Part shown: piece by piece, positions 49,402-58,335 of the stretch
How positions within the stretch are numbered: the stretch's first letter is position 1
Layout of the letters: each line of letters opens with the position of its first letter
Source: Bacteroidota bacterium
Lineage (GTDB): Bacteria > Bacteroidota > Bacteroidia > Bacteroidales > Dysgonomonadaceae
Reading direction: 5' to 3'
Assembly: GCA_023388315.1 (NCBI GenBank)
Contig: JAEWGM010000036.1
Location: 165,107 to 229,106 of the forward strand
Length of the DNA: 64,000 nt
Position numbers and translations under genes: made by a program
The notes under the pieces: generated by a model
The model's database searches: none
What the model was told of the DNA's origin: nothing
Seen by the model: only the letters and a program-made list of their open reading frames with translations

Positions 49402-49866
49402 TTATCTGAAAATATAGCGAATGGCAAGCCCAAAATGACCGGCTGAAAAATGCGATCCATCGCTAAGTGCCCAAGCCGGACGCCAGTCTATTCCGAGATT
49501 AATGGGAGCGCTGGGGATAGTGTATTCCAGCCCAAGTGCCGGACGAAGCGCAAATACGGTGTTGTTTTTGCCAATCCAAGCTTGCGGGCCAATTCCCACA
49601 TTCCAAGCCAATCCTTGTGCTCCGGGTATGGGTGCGTTGTATGAACCTTCGAGGCTAATAGCCGTAATTCCTGATCCGAATAATACTGCAGCTTGTCCTG
49701 CCATTTGGTTTGTGAAAAAATGCTTCACGTGGGGGCCAACAAGTGTTGCGCCATCTCCAAAGTCGATAAATAAACCGCCTGCGGTTCTGTAGCTTTGCGC
49801 GTTTGCAGTTGTGGTAATGGCTGCAATAGCCAATAAACCTACAATAAATAAATTTCTAAGTTTCAT
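49402..49866 (-). CDS. Small outer-membrane barrel protein B
   Basis: A 154-residue paralogue of the protein at 48801-49271. The signal peptide MKLRNLFIVGLLAIAAITTTANAQ is followed by SYRTAGGLFIDFGDGATLVG, YNAPIPGAQGLAWNVGIG, TIPSAPINLGIDWRPAW and the ending FGLAIRYIFR. The strand pattern and the final Phe-Arg fit an outer-membrane barrel of eight strands. A poor -7 candidate (CATCTTTG near 49936 on the minus strand) lies upstream. Function is unknown. Confidence 0.82.
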   Translation of the reverse strand: MKLRNLFIVGLLAIAAITTTANAQSYRTAGGLFIDFGDGATLVGPHVKHFFTNQMAGQAAVLFGSGITAISLEGSYNAPIPGAQGLAWNVGIGPQAWIGKNNTVFALRPALGLEYTIPSAPINLGIDWRPAWALSDGSHFSAGHFGLAIRYIFR

Positions 49867-50053
49867 AAGTCAATGTTTTAATTAAAAATTTTCTTCATTC
49901 TACACAACTCTGTCGTTTGTAGTTGTTACGATAAATAACAAAGATGACGCCGATTTGTTTGTTTTCAGAGCGAAAAAAATAGAATTGGCGAGAAGAAAAT
50001 TAAGAAAAAATGTTTTGTTTTGATGATTAGTTTGTTAAAGGTGGCGCGGTTTT

Positions 50054-50641
50054 TTAAGATGAAGCGTCTTGTGTAACTGTTCTGTAGCATCTCCTGCAAA
50101 GCGGTTGATACTCCTGCATTTCGCCCAGCATAACCTGTTTTTCGTTTTTCACTAACCGATGCGAATAGTTGGCCAAAGCGCCACATTGCACGCAAATGGC
50201 GTGCACTTTGGTTACATCGTCCGCAATGGCGCAAAGCGCGGGCATGGGGCCAAAGGGCACGCGCTTGAAGTCCATATCCAACCCCGCGATGATGACACGA
50301 ATGCCTTGGTCGGCAAGTTGTTGGCAAACTTCCGTAAGCCCTTCATCAAAGAATTGGGCTTCATCAATTCCCACCACATCCACTTCCGAAGACAACAGCA
50401 TAATGTTGCTGGAGTGCTCCACCGGCGTGGACAAGATAGCGTTTTTATCGTGCGACACCACCTCTTCCTGCGAGTACCTCACGTCTATTGCCGGCTTGAA
50501 AATTTCCACCGTTTGTTTGGCAAATTTTGCCCGGCGCAGCCGCCGGATAAGCTCTTCGGTTTTTCCGGAAAACATGGAGCCGCAAATTACTTCAATGCGG
50601 CCGCAGCGTTGCGTTTCGTTATGGTTAGTTTCGTTGTACAT
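50054..50641 (-). CDS. tdk: Thymidine kinase
   Basis: Phosphorylates thymidine in the salvage pathway (type II TK1-like family). The 195 residues have P-loop GSMFSGKTEELIRRL (about 21-35), the catalytic Glu in GIDEAQFF (about 92) and the lid/substrate part RVIIAGLDMDFKRVPFG. The zinc-binding pairs are CVQCGALANYSHR (about 149) and CRRCYR (about 185). Length and motifs are standard. It lies 66 bases after mutS with a family A repeat in between, so it may be co-transcribed. Confidence 0.95.
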   Translation of the reverse strand: MYNETNHNETQRCGRIEVICGSMFSGKTEELIRRLRRAKFAKQTVEIFKPAIDVRYSQEEVVSHDKNAILSTPVEHSSNIMLLSSEVDVVGIDEAQFFDEGLTEVCQQLADQGIRVIIAGLDMDFKRVPFGPMPALCAIADDVTKVHAICVQCGALANYSHRLVKNEKQVMLGEMQEYQPLCRRCYRTVTQDASS

Positions 50642-50650
50642 AGGTTGTTA

Positions 50651-50706
50651 GCCCCCTCTAACTCCCCCAAAAAGGGGGAGAAAACTCCCTCCCTTATGGG
50701 GAGGGG
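50651..50706. repeat. GC-rich palindromic repeats, family A, between mutS and tdk
   Basis: Two units: CTCCCCCAAAAAGGGGGAG (50662-50680) and CTCCCTCCC-TTAT-GGGGAGGGG (50685-50706). They are related to the repeats in the hydrogenase operon; here no DUF559 gene is next to them. Confidence 0.7.
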
Positions 50707-53322
50707 TTATTTTCCTTTCACTATTTTCTTAATCTCATTCAATTTATTGAGCGCTTCAATGGGCGTGAGGTTGTTCACATCCGTGTTGATGATTTCGTCA
50801 CGCACTTGCGTGAGCACGGGGTCATCCAGTTGGAAAAAGCTCAATTGGTAGCCTTCCCGTTTCTCAATAAAATCCTTAATCGGTTTTTTGATACCCTCTT
50901 TTCGGTTTGCCGACTCCATTTCAGCCAAAATTGAATCGGCGCGTTTGGTAATGCTTTGCGGCATTCCTGCCATTTTCGCCACGTGAATCCCGAAACTGTG
51001 CTCGCTGCCACCGGGAAGGAGTTTGCGAATGAAAATGATTTTATTGTCAATTTCCTTCACCGCCACGTTGTAGTTTTTAATGCGTTTGAACGATTTTTCC
51101 ATTTCGTTTAGCTCGTGGTAGTGCGTGGCGAAAAGTGTTTTGGCACGCGCTTTGGGATGCTCGTGAATGTATTCCACAATGGCCCAGGCAATGGAAATAC
51201 CATCGTATGTACTGGTGCCACGCCCCAGCTCGTCGAACAACACAAGGCTCTTTTCGGAAATATTATTTAAAATATTGGATGCTTCGTTCATTTCCACCAT
51301 AAACGTGGATTCGCCCAGCGAAATGTTGTCCGACGCGCCTACGCGCGTGAAAATTTTATCCACCAACCCAATATGTGCCGCGTCGGCAGGAACAAAACAA
51401 CCTATTTGCGCCATAATGGTGATGAGCGCCGTTTGGCGCAACAGCGCCGATTTTCCCGCCATGTTTGGGCCGGTGATAATGATGATTTGCTGGGAGTTGC
51501 TGTCGAGATACACATCGTTTGCAATAAACGGCTCGTCTAGCGGAAGTTGCTTTTCTATTACCGGATGGCGCCCGTTTTTGATGTCAATAACATCCGAATC
51601 GTTAATAGTGGGGCGCACATATTTATTTTGCTGTGCTACATTGGCGAACGACAGCAGGCAATCGGCGCGCGCGATGATGTTCGCGTTGATTTGCACCGTG
51701 GGAATATATTCTATTAAACTTTCTACCAGCGAGGCGAATATTTGATTTTCCAACGCAATAATTTTCTCTTCGGCGCCTAAAATTTTTTCTTCGTATTCTT
51801 TCAGTTCTTCGGTGATGTATCGCTCGGCACTCACCAGCGTTTGTTTGCGTATCCAATGCGCGGGCACTTTGTCTTTGTGCGTGTTTCTCACCTCAATGTA
51901 ATATCCGAACACATTGTTAAACGCCACTTTCAGCGAGGGGATTCCGGTGCTTTCGCTCTCGCGCTGCTGAAGCTGCATTAAATAATCCTTTCCCGAAAAA
52001 GCGATTTGCCTCAGCTCATCCAATTGCGCGTTCACCCCGTTTTTTATGAATCCGCCTTTGTTGATGAGCGCGGGCGGATCGGGATGGATCTCCTTTTCAA
52101 TTCGGTCGCGAATGATGGGGCAGGGGTTCAGTTTCTCGCCCATTTCGCGCAAACTCACGTTTTCCGATGCCAAAAATGCTTCGCGTATGGGCTCTATGGC
52201 GGTGAGCGCCACTTTTAGCTGGATCACTTCGCGCGGCGTGATGCGACCCACAGCCGCTTTGGAGATTATACGCTCCAAATCGCCGATAAGGCTGAGCTTT
52301 TCTTGCAGAAGGTTTTTTAGTTCCGGTTCCCTAAAAAAATCTTCCACCACATTCAATCGATCCTCAATGGGTTTGGTGTCTTTCAACGGAAAAACAATCC
52401 AGCGGCGCAGCATGCGCGAGCCCATAGGGGAAATGGTTTTGTCGATAATATCCAGCAATGTTTTGCCGCCTTCGTTCATTGTGGACACCAGTTCCAGGCT
52501 GCGAACGGTGAATTTGTCTAACCGCACAAACCGGTCGTCTTCAATGCGCGTGAGGGCGATAATGTGCCCAATGTTGGAGTGCTGCGTAATGTCTAAGTAC
52601 TGCAATACGGCGCCAGAGGCGATAATTCCCAGCGTGAGGCTTTCCACGCCGAAGCCTTTAAGGTTTTTGGTTTGGAAGTGGCTGAGGAGCCGGTCGCGGG
52701 CGGTGTTTTCGGTGAAAACCCAGTCGTCCAGTTCAAAGAGAAAATATTGTGAGCCGAAGAGCTCTTCGAATTTCTTTTTGCTTCCACGCTCAATTAAAAT
52801 TTCTTTTGGGGAGAAGTTCGATAGCAGTTTGTCAATATCGTCGCGGCTGCCTTCGGTGGTAAGAAACTCGCCGGTGGAAACATCGAGAAACGAAACCCCG
52901 AAATATTTATTGTTTTCGGAAAAAACGGCGCACAGGAAATTATTTTCTTTGTGGTTGAGAATGTTGTCGTTGATGGAAACACCGGGCGTAACCAGTTCGG
53001 TTATGCCCCGTTTCACCAGTTTTTTTGTGAGTTTGGGGTCTTCCAACTGGTCGCAAATGGCCACGCGTTTGCCGGCGCGCACCAATTTGGGAAGATACGT
53101 ATCCAGCGCGTGGTGTGGAAATCCGGCCAATTCCACAAATTGGGCCGCGCCGTTTGCACGCCTCGTGAGCGTAATCCCTAAAATTTCCGATGCCACAATG
53201 GCGTCGTCTGAAAATGTTTCATAAAAGTCGCCTACGCGAAACAAAAGAATGGCATCGGGATGCTGCGCTTTTATCTCGATGAATTGTTTCATCATGGGCG
53301 TTTCCGCTATTTTTTTACCCAC
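50707..53322 (-). CDS. mutS: DNA mismatch-repair protein MutS
   Basis: Recognises mismatches and recruits MutL. The 871 residues begin with a mismatch-binding domain holding FRVGDFYETF (Phe-x-Glu, about 25-34). Connector, lever and clamp domains follow, then the ATPase domain with Walker A GPNMAGKSALLRQ (about 622) and the Walker B region FDELGRGTSTYDGISIAWAI. The C-terminal part is short, as in other MutS1 proteins. The last bases end in the family A repeat. Its own promoter lies at 53354. Confidence 0.96.
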   Translation of the reverse strand: MGKKIAETPMMKQFIEIKAQHPDAILLFRVGDFYETFSDDAIVASEILGITLTRRANGAAQFVELAGFPHHALDTYLPKLVRAGKRVAICDQLEDPKLTKKLVKRGITELVTPGVSINDNILNHKENNFLCAVFSENNKYFGVSFLDVSTGEFLTTEGSRDDIDKLLSNFSPKEILIERGSKKKFEELFGSQYFLFELDDWVFTENTARDRLLSHFQTKNLKGFGVESLTLGIIASGAVLQYLDITQHSNIGHIIALTRIEDDRFVRLDKFTVRSLELVSTMNEGGKTLLDIIDKTISPMGSRMLRRWIVFPLKDTKPIEDRLNVVEDFFREPELKNLLQEKLSLIGDLERIISKAAVGRITPREVIQLKVALTAIEPIREAFLASENVSLREMGEKLNPCPIIRDRIEKEIHPDPPALINKGGFIKNGVNAQLDELRQIAFSGKDYLMQLQQRESESTGIPSLKVAFNNVFGYYIEVRNTHKDKVPAHWIRKQTLVSAERYITEELKEYEEKILGAEEKIIALENQIFASLVESLIEYIPTVQINANIIARADCLLSFANVAQQNKYVRPTINDSDVIDIKNGRHPVIEKQLPLDEPFIANDVYLDSNSQQIIIITGPNMAGKSALLRQTALITIMAQIGCFVPADAAHIGLVDKIFTRVGASDNISLGESTFMVEMNEASNILNNISEKSLVLFDELGRGTSTYDGISIAWAIVEYIHEHPKARAKTLFATHYHELNEMEKSFKRIKNYNVAVKEIDNKIIFIRKLLPGGSEHSFGIHVAKMAGMPQSITKRADSILAEMESANRKEGIKKPIKDFIEKREGYQLSFFQLDDPVLTQVRDEIINTDVNNLTPIEALNKLNEIKKIVKGK

Positions 53323-53353
53323 AAATTATCTGTTTATTTGTTTTTGAAGCGAA

Positions 53354-53361
53354 CAAAGATA
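53354..53361 (-). promoter_or_regulatory. -7 promoter element for mutS
   Basis: The minus strand reads TATCTTTG, 32 bases upstream of the mutS start. Confidence 0.5.
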
Positions 53362-53401
53362 CCATTTTTGACGGCAGAATTCAAAGATTTTTTGTCGCTC
53401 T

Positions 53402-54088
53402 TCACGATAAAATCAGTTTCTTTAACTCGGCAACGCCTTCCGACGCGCCTTTTTGTATATGCAGGATGTCGTGCCTGCCGGTGTGCACATCTTTCGGGTC
53501 GATCAGGTAAACCGGCACGTTGCTTTTCACATAATCCAGCAATCCGGCGGCGGGATACACGTTCATGGAGGTGCCGATGATGACGAATATATCGGCTTGC
53601 TCCACAATTTTAGCCGCGTCGGATATCGCGGGCACCGGCTCGCCAAACCACACGATGTGCGGACGAAGTTGATGTCCTTTTTCGCAATTGTCGCCTATTT
53701 TTATATCCGGTTTATCGGCGGTCAGTTCATAAATTAGAGATTCATCGCGCGTGGATCGCACTTTCATCAATTCGCCGTGCAAATGCAATACGTTGCTGCT
53801 ACCCGCTTGTTCGTGCAGGTTGTCGATGTTTTGTGTAATAATGTGCACGTCAAAATCTTTTTCCAGTTCCGCTAAACCAATATGTCCCGGGTTGGGTTTA
53901 ACCCCCAGCAATTCGCGACGGCGAATGTTGTAAAATTCGAGAACTAGATTGGGGTTGGCCGCAAAACCTTCGGGCGTGGCTACTTCTTCTACCGGATATT
54001 TATCCCATAAACCACCACTGTCTCTGAAGGTTGAAATACCGCTCTCGGCGCTCATTCCGGCCCCCGTGAGGATAACTAATTTTTTCAT
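53402..54088 (-). CDS. Sirtuin-type NAD-dependent deacylase
   Basis: A 228-residue sirtuin that removes acyl groups from lysines using NAD+. NAD-binding GAGMSAESGISTFRDS (about 9-24), TQNIDNLHEQAG (about 94) and catalytic His in LHLHGELM (about 114) are clear. EFYNIRR (Tyr-x-x-Arg) is the pair found in SIRT5/CobB-type desuccinylases. The zinc tetrad is missing: only one Cys occurs in the relevant stretch (IGDNCEKGHQL), a known feature of some Bacteroidota sirtuins. Possible substrates include acylated metabolic enzymes. It has its own promoter at 54122. Confidence 0.9.
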   Translation of the reverse strand: MKKLVILTGAGMSAESGISTFRDSGGLWDKYPVEEVATPEGFAANPNLVLEFYNIRRRELLGVKPNPGHIGLAELEKDFDVHIITQNIDNLHEQAGSSNVLHLHGELMKVRSTRDESLIYELTADKPDIKIGDNCEKGHQLRPHIVWFGEPVPAISDAAKIVEQADIFVIIGTSMNVYPAAGLLDYVKSNVPVYLIDPKDVHTGRHDILHIQKGASEGVAELKKLILS

Positions 54089-54121
54089 TTTTTATCGGTA
54101 AATTATGGATGACTGTTCTTG

Positions 54122-54129
54122 CAAATGTA
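54122..54129 (-). promoter_or_regulatory. -7 promoter element for the sirtuin gene
   Basis: The minus strand reads TACATTTG, 34 bases upstream of the start codon. Confidence 0.5.
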
Positions 54130-54199
54130 GTTTTTTATATCCAAAAAGTCAATTAATTCGTAGTAATTTTCGTAGTAATATTGAATGAAAAAGAAAAAA

Positions 54200-54870
54200 A
54201 GAAACGCCGAGTTCCCTTATAAGCATCTCACTTCTTGCCCGGATGAGCGATGTTTTCATTTGAGCGAAGTGGACAAACTCAATTTCATATTTGTGAATAC
54301 TCGTGTTATTTGTGGCTTTCTCAAATTGGAAGCCTAGGTTAGCCGTCATAAATGCAAAAGATTATCTTACGCTCCTACAGAGCTTTTCCTGATGTTGACT
54401 AAACTCGTAGGGCGTTGCCCTACGCTATCCTATGATAGGCTTTCAGCCTATATTAACCCTAGTTCTTTTAAATGTTTTGTTCCTCACTCGAATGGGCGAA
54501 ATTTCCATATCCTTAGGCGATTTATTCCCCTGAGGGCTAAAGCCACACCGAGACCTCCGCCCGAAGTGGCGGGGCTATATCATTATCTGCAAAAATCCGT
54601 CGCATCCGTGTACTTAATAAAATTGCTTGAGACACAAAAAATCAGTTCGTCAAAAATTGCACGAATGGGTGCAAATATAAAATCGACAACCTCAATTTTC
54701 ATTCGTGTTATTTGTGCCATTCGGGGCTATTTTTAGTGCCGTGTGGTAATATTATTCCACCTTTTCAAGGCTTGTTTTGTGGGGTGTTTTTACTCAACGT
54801 TGCATGTTGGGCTAGAATAAGCGAGCCTTTCAGGGTGTTTATTTGCTTACGCTCAATACTGTACGAATTC
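54200..54870. repeat. Mosaic of hairpin repeats, copy 3, inverted
   Basis: A non-coding block of about 670 bases that is the reverse complement of pieces seen at 44085-44820 and 45960-46300: GTAGGGCGTTGCCCTAC (54406), AGGCTTTCAGCCT (54437), CCCGAAGTGGCGGG (54560), CCTTTTCAAGG (54762) and GCCTTTCAGG (54825). Read on the minus strand, its order is the 44440-44820 module followed by the 44085-44390 module, so copies 1 and 3 are permuted. It has no gene; short frames in it are artefacts. Confidence 0.72.
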
Positions 54871-55013
54871 TTGCGTGTGGCTATCAAACAAAACAAAAAA
54901 CCACAAAGAATTTATCTAATTTTTTCCGTTGCCCAAAGAGTGTATTGCGCTAACTGAAAACCAAATCCGTAAATTATATTTCGATTTTGGACAATTAATT
55001 CATATTAATATTG

Positions 55014-55021
55014 TATTTTTG
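55014..55021 (+). promoter_or_regulatory. -7 promoter element for the MNT/HEPN pair
   Basis: TATTTTTG (TAnnTTTG). The predicted RNA start would fall at about 55026-55028, only a few bases before the ATG at 55030, so the message may be leaderless. Confidence 0.4.
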
Positions 55022-55029
55022 TGCCCGAA

Positions 55030-55350
55030 ATGCAAAAACAAGATGTTGTCATAAATAAAATATTAAAGCTGGCCCAAAGTAAGTTCCCTGAGTCGGAAAT
55101 ATATTTATATGGATCCAGGGCACGTAGAGATAACAAAAAAGATTCGGATTGGGATTTGCTTGTCTTGCTTGATATTGAAGAATTGCCCTTTCATCTGGAA
55201 AAAAGAATTATCAATGATTTTTACGAATTGGAAGTAAATCTTGGCGAAGCATTTTCTCCATTAGTTTATAAGAAATCAGATTGGGAGGAGAAATACATTC
55301 ACACGCCTTTGTTTGATAATATTAGCAGAGAAGGAATTCAGATTAAATGA
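55030..55350 (+). CDS. MNT-type nucleotidyltransferase (antitoxin-like)
   Basis: A 106-residue minimal nucleotidyltransferase. Catalytic motif LYGSRARRDNKKDSDWDLLVLLD (about 25-47) gives GS followed by DxD, and a third Asp/Glu lies in the C-terminal sheet near YELEVNLGEAFSPLVY. Its function by family is AMP transfer to a partner HEPN protein, neutralising it. ATG at 55030 is preferred; a GTG nine bases earlier lies inside the promoter element. The stop overlaps the HEPN gene start. Confidence 0.85.
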   Translation: MQKQDVVINKILKLAQSKFPESEIYLYGSRARRDNKKDSDWDLLVLLDIEELPFHLEKRIINDFYELEVNLGEAFSPLVYKKSDWEEKYIHTPLFDNISREGIQIK

Positions 55351-55733
55351 TGGATTTTAAAGAAGATTTGGTTGCTTATCGTTTGAAACGCGCGTGGGAA
55401 ACTTACGATGACGCAAAAATATTGGCGGAAAGAGGGAAGTGGAATTCTACTATTAACAGGCTTTATTATTCTTGTTTTTATGCAATTACGGCTCTGCTTA
55501 TCAAACATAACTTAAATACATCCACCCACTCCGGAGTAAAAACTGTTTTTTCAGCAAACTTCATTAAACAAAATGTGATTTCTCTTGAATTGGGTAAAAT
55601 TTATGCGCAGCTTTTCACTTTTCGCCAAAAAGGAGACTACAGTGATTTTTTCGATTTTGATGAGGAGAAAGTGATGCCGTTTATTGAACTTACTAAAGAG
55701 CTATTAGAAAAAATTGAAGAACTTTTAAATTAA
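55347..55733 (+). CDS. HEPN-domain protein (toxin-like partner)
   Basis: A 128-residue helical HEPN protein (PF05168 type): AWETYDDAKILAERGKW (about 15), INRLYYSCFYAITALLIKHNL (about 37) and FRQKGDYSDFFDF (about 96). The nuclease motif Rx4-6H of toxic HEPN proteins is not evident, so ribonuclease activity is doubtful; it may be a nucleotide-binding partner of the MNT protein. It overlaps the MNT gene in ATGA; the second ATG at 55350 is an alternative start. It is followed 18 bases later by the FKBP gene. Confidence 0.82.
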   Translation: MMDFKEDLVAYRLKRAWETYDDAKILAERGKWNSTINRLYYSCFYAITALLIKHNLNTSTHSGVKTVFSANFIKQNVISLELGKIYAQLFTFRQKGDYSDFFDFDEEKVMPFIELTKELLEKIEELLN

Positions 55734-55751
55734 AAAATCATATAAAAAGAG

Positions 55752-56336
55752 ATGGATAAATTAAGTTACGCGTTAGGAATGAGTATGGCGTCGAACCTGA
55801 TGAACTCAGGGTTTAGAAATTTGGATGTGGATTCGTTTGTAAAAGCCTTTACGGAGATTATGCAAGAAGCCACGCCGGAGTTAAACCCACAAGAAGCCAA
55901 TCAAATTATACAGGAATATTTTAGTAAAAAACAAGGAGAAATGCTGTCAGAAAATTTAGAAAAAGGACAAAAGTTTTTGGAAGAAAACAAAAACAAAGAA
56001 AACGTGGTAACGCTGCCCAGCGGATTGCAATATGAAATACTAACCGAAGGCAGCGGCCCTAAGCCAAAAGCTACGGATAAAGTGCGTTGTCATTATCACG
56101 GCACGTTGATTGACGGAACCGTCTTCGACAGCTCCGTACAGCGCGGACAACCGGCCGTTTTTGGTGTGAACCAAGTAATAAAAGGATGGGTTGAAGCGCT
56201 TCAGTTGATGCCAGTTGGCTCAAAGTGGAGATTATATATTCCGTCCGATTTGGCTTACGGCGAAAGCGGGGCCGGAAACTCCATTCAGCCCAACTCCGCG
56301 CTTATCTTCGATGTAGAATTGTTGGGGATAGAATAA
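55752..56336 (+). CDS. FKBP-type peptidyl-prolyl isomerase
   Basis: A 194-residue protein without a signal peptide. An N-terminal FKBP_N helical dimerisation domain (KLSYALGMSMASNLM, about 3-90) is followed by a C-terminal FKBP catalytic domain (GLQYEILTEGSGPKP, about 94; VRCHYHGTLIDGTVFDSS, about 115; SKWRLYIPSDLAYGE, about 157). It accelerates proline isomerisation, in the cytosol if truly signal-less. It is a paralogue of the lipoprotein FKBP that follows 55 bases later. Confidence 0.93.
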   Translation: MDKLSYALGMSMASNLMNSGFRNLDVDSFVKAFTEIMQEATPELNPQEANQIIQEYFSKKQGEMLSENLEKGQKFLEENKNKENVVTLPSGLQYEILTEGSGPKPKATDKVRCHYHGTLIDGTVFDSSVQRGQPAVFGVNQVIKGWVEALQLMPVGSKWRLYIPSDLAYGESGAGNSIQPNSALIFDVELLGIE

Positions 56337-56391
56337 ACCAATCAGAATAAACGGATAAAAAACAGAACAAATAAACATAAAAAAGAAAAAA

Positions 56392-57411
56392 ATGAAAAGA
56401 AAAAGTTTTAATGTAATGAGTGTGTTGGCAATTTGCGGACTCTTGTTCGTATCGTGCAACACCGCAACTACGCCCAAAGCTTCTTTGAAAAATTCAGTAG
56501 ATAGCTTGTCTTACGCTTACGGTGTGAGCATTGCCGACCAAGGTGGCTTAATCCAATACTTGGAGCAATCGGGTATTATTGAAGGTACGTCAAATATTGA
56601 GTTCGATTATCAAATGCGCATTGCCGCTGCCGATTCTACACAAAAACAAGCGCTACAAAAAGAAATGAATGCTAAAATAGATTCATTGAATAAAGTGAAT
56701 GCTCCCAAACTCAATGAGTTTATTAAAGGATTGAAAGAGGCGATGACTTCCAAAGACGATAAAAGCGCTTATGTGCAAGGTTATGGCATCGGACAACAAA
56801 TTTCGCAACAAATGCTTCCTCAAATCAACTCAGGTGCGTTTGCGAACGACACCACAAAGGAAATCGACAAAGACAACTTGCTTGCCGCCCTCATCGCGAC
56901 CATTAAAAATCAACAACTGGCTATTTCCAAAACCGATGCGCAGACATTGGTGCAAGAAAAAGAAGATGCTGCTCGCGAAGAGATGATGAGAAAGCAAGAA
57001 GATGAATTAAAAGTGCAATACCAAGATTCCATTGCAGTAGGCGATGCCTTTATGGCCGAAAACGCAAAACGCGATGGTGTTACCACGCTTCCCAGCGGAT
57101 TGCAATACGAAGTTCTTCGCGCCGGAAATGGCCCCACGCCAACCGAATCCGACAGAGTGAGAGTGCATTATCACGGTACTTTGATTAACGGCACCGTTTT
57201 CGATAGCAGTGTAGAAAGAAAAGAGCCCGCTACCTTTGGCGTTACAGACGTAATTGCCGGATGGACGGAAGCCCTCAAACTGATGCCCGTTGGTTCAAAA
57301 TGGAGGCTGTATGTGCCTTACAACCTGGCCTACGGATCGCAAGACCGCGGAACCATCAAGCCGTTCTCCAACCTCATCTTCGATGTGGAATTGTTGGGAA
57401 TAGAAGACTAA
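56392..57411 (+). CDS. FKBP-type peptidyl-prolyl isomerase, lipoprotein
   Basis: A 339-residue envelope isomerase. The lipobox is LFVSC (Cys at about 22). An FKBP_N-like helical domain repeats the SLSYAYGVSIADQ theme (about 39). A long charged helix follows (about 175-215, QEKEDAAREEMMRKQEDELK), and the C-terminal FKBP domain contains VHYHGTLINGTVFDSSV (about 260) and SKWRLYVPYNLAYGSQ (about 302). It resembles FkpA/Mip-type foldases. It is probably co-transcribed with the cytosolic paralogue; a terminator lies downstream at 57604. Confidence 0.93.
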   Translation: MKRKSFNVMSVLAICGLLFVSCNTATTPKASLKNSVDSLSYAYGVSIADQGGLIQYLEQSGIIEGTSNIEFDYQMRIAAADSTQKQALQKEMNAKIDSLNKVNAPKLNEFIKGLKEAMTSKDDKSAYVQGYGIGQQISQQMLPQINSGAFANDTTKEIDKDNLLAALIATIKNQQLAISKTDAQTLVQEKEDAAREEMMRKQEDELKVQYQDSIAVGDAFMAENAKRDGVTTLPSGLQYEVLRAGNGPTPTESDRVRVHYHGTLINGTVFDSSVERKEPATFGVTDVIAGWTEALKLMPVGSKWRLYVPYNLAYGSQDRGTIKPFSNLIFDVELLGIED

Positions 57412-57603
57412 CGAGAAACTTTATCTCATGAGTCCGTTCCGAAAAGTCTAACATAATAACAATCTATGATTTTTCTTTTTATGTCGTCAAAAACAAATGA
57501 TATATATCAATATGATACAAATTAAACTTTGTGAAACTTAGTGTTTTTGTGCCTCAGTGGCAAAAAAGTAAGTTTTCGGAGGAGACTCATCTCATATAAT
57601 TTT

Positions 57604-57635
57604 AAAACCACTCTTTGCGGGGTGGTTTTTTTTGT
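57604..57635 (+). terminator. Terminator downstream of the FKBP genes
   Basis: AAAACCAC-TCTTTGCGG-GGTGGTTTT followed by a T run. The gap from 57412 to 58335 otherwise holds a dispersed-repeat-like run (TTTGTGAAACTTAGTG at about 57531-57563) and A+T-rich DNA without a gene. Confidence 0.75.
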
Positions 57636-58159
57636 GCCTTTTAAGCAAAGAATCCTCAACCAAATTGCGCTTTTGCCGATGTTTTAGCTGAATTCGTAAA
57701 ATTCAAAACAGTTTCTAAAATGCAAGTGTCATAATAACATTAAATATCGCCTAATATAGTATTTAAGACACTTTATTTTTATAATAAAGTCATAAAGCAT
57801 TAAATTTAACATGTATTATTTGCATAATATCATGAATGGACCTACTTTTGTGCCGTTTTAGTTTATTTTATCACTTTTCCAATCAAATGATTATTTAAGA
57901 AAGGTATACTCAATAAATTAATTATTGGGAAAATGCTGATTTACACGAAAAAAACCTTCCAAAAGATAAATATTTTATAAAATTAGTATACATTTGCATC
58001 GCTGTCATTTTTAAGCATGAAAGTGAAACGTATAAAATAGGTCTTATTGAAGTTAAGAGCAGCTTTTAGAGTGTAATCAAAACACCATTATTTTGAAAAG
58101 AATGTTGTTAAAAAAGAAAAATTATTGAAAAAAATAAGCATTGAGTAGAAAATTTAATT

Positions 58160-58167
58160 TATATTTG
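58160..58167 (+). promoter_or_regulatory. Candidate -7 promoter element for susC-susD
   Basis: TATATTTG (TAnnTTTG), about 170 bases before the susC start. A second match, TATTTTTG, lies at 58279-58286. I cannot decide between them. Confidence 0.35.
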
Positions 58168-58335
58168 CAGGGTGAACATGCCTATACCTGTGTTAATCTG
58201 TTATGAATAAAATCCAGAAGGCTAAAATAAGCCAAATAATCAACATGAATTGCAAACGGAATCTTTTGCCCGACCTTATATTTTTGCAAGAAAAATAAAA
58301 ATAAATTTGATATGTTTAATTTAAAAGTAGAGTTT

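Noticed and set aside
52046..53224. Plus-strand frame of 392 codons
   Set aside because: It is antisense to mutS; Ser/Arg-rich product without domain features.
54149..54349. Minus-strand frame of 66 codons
   Set aside because: It lies in copy 3 of the mosaic and matches the same artefact frame as at 44 and 46 kb.
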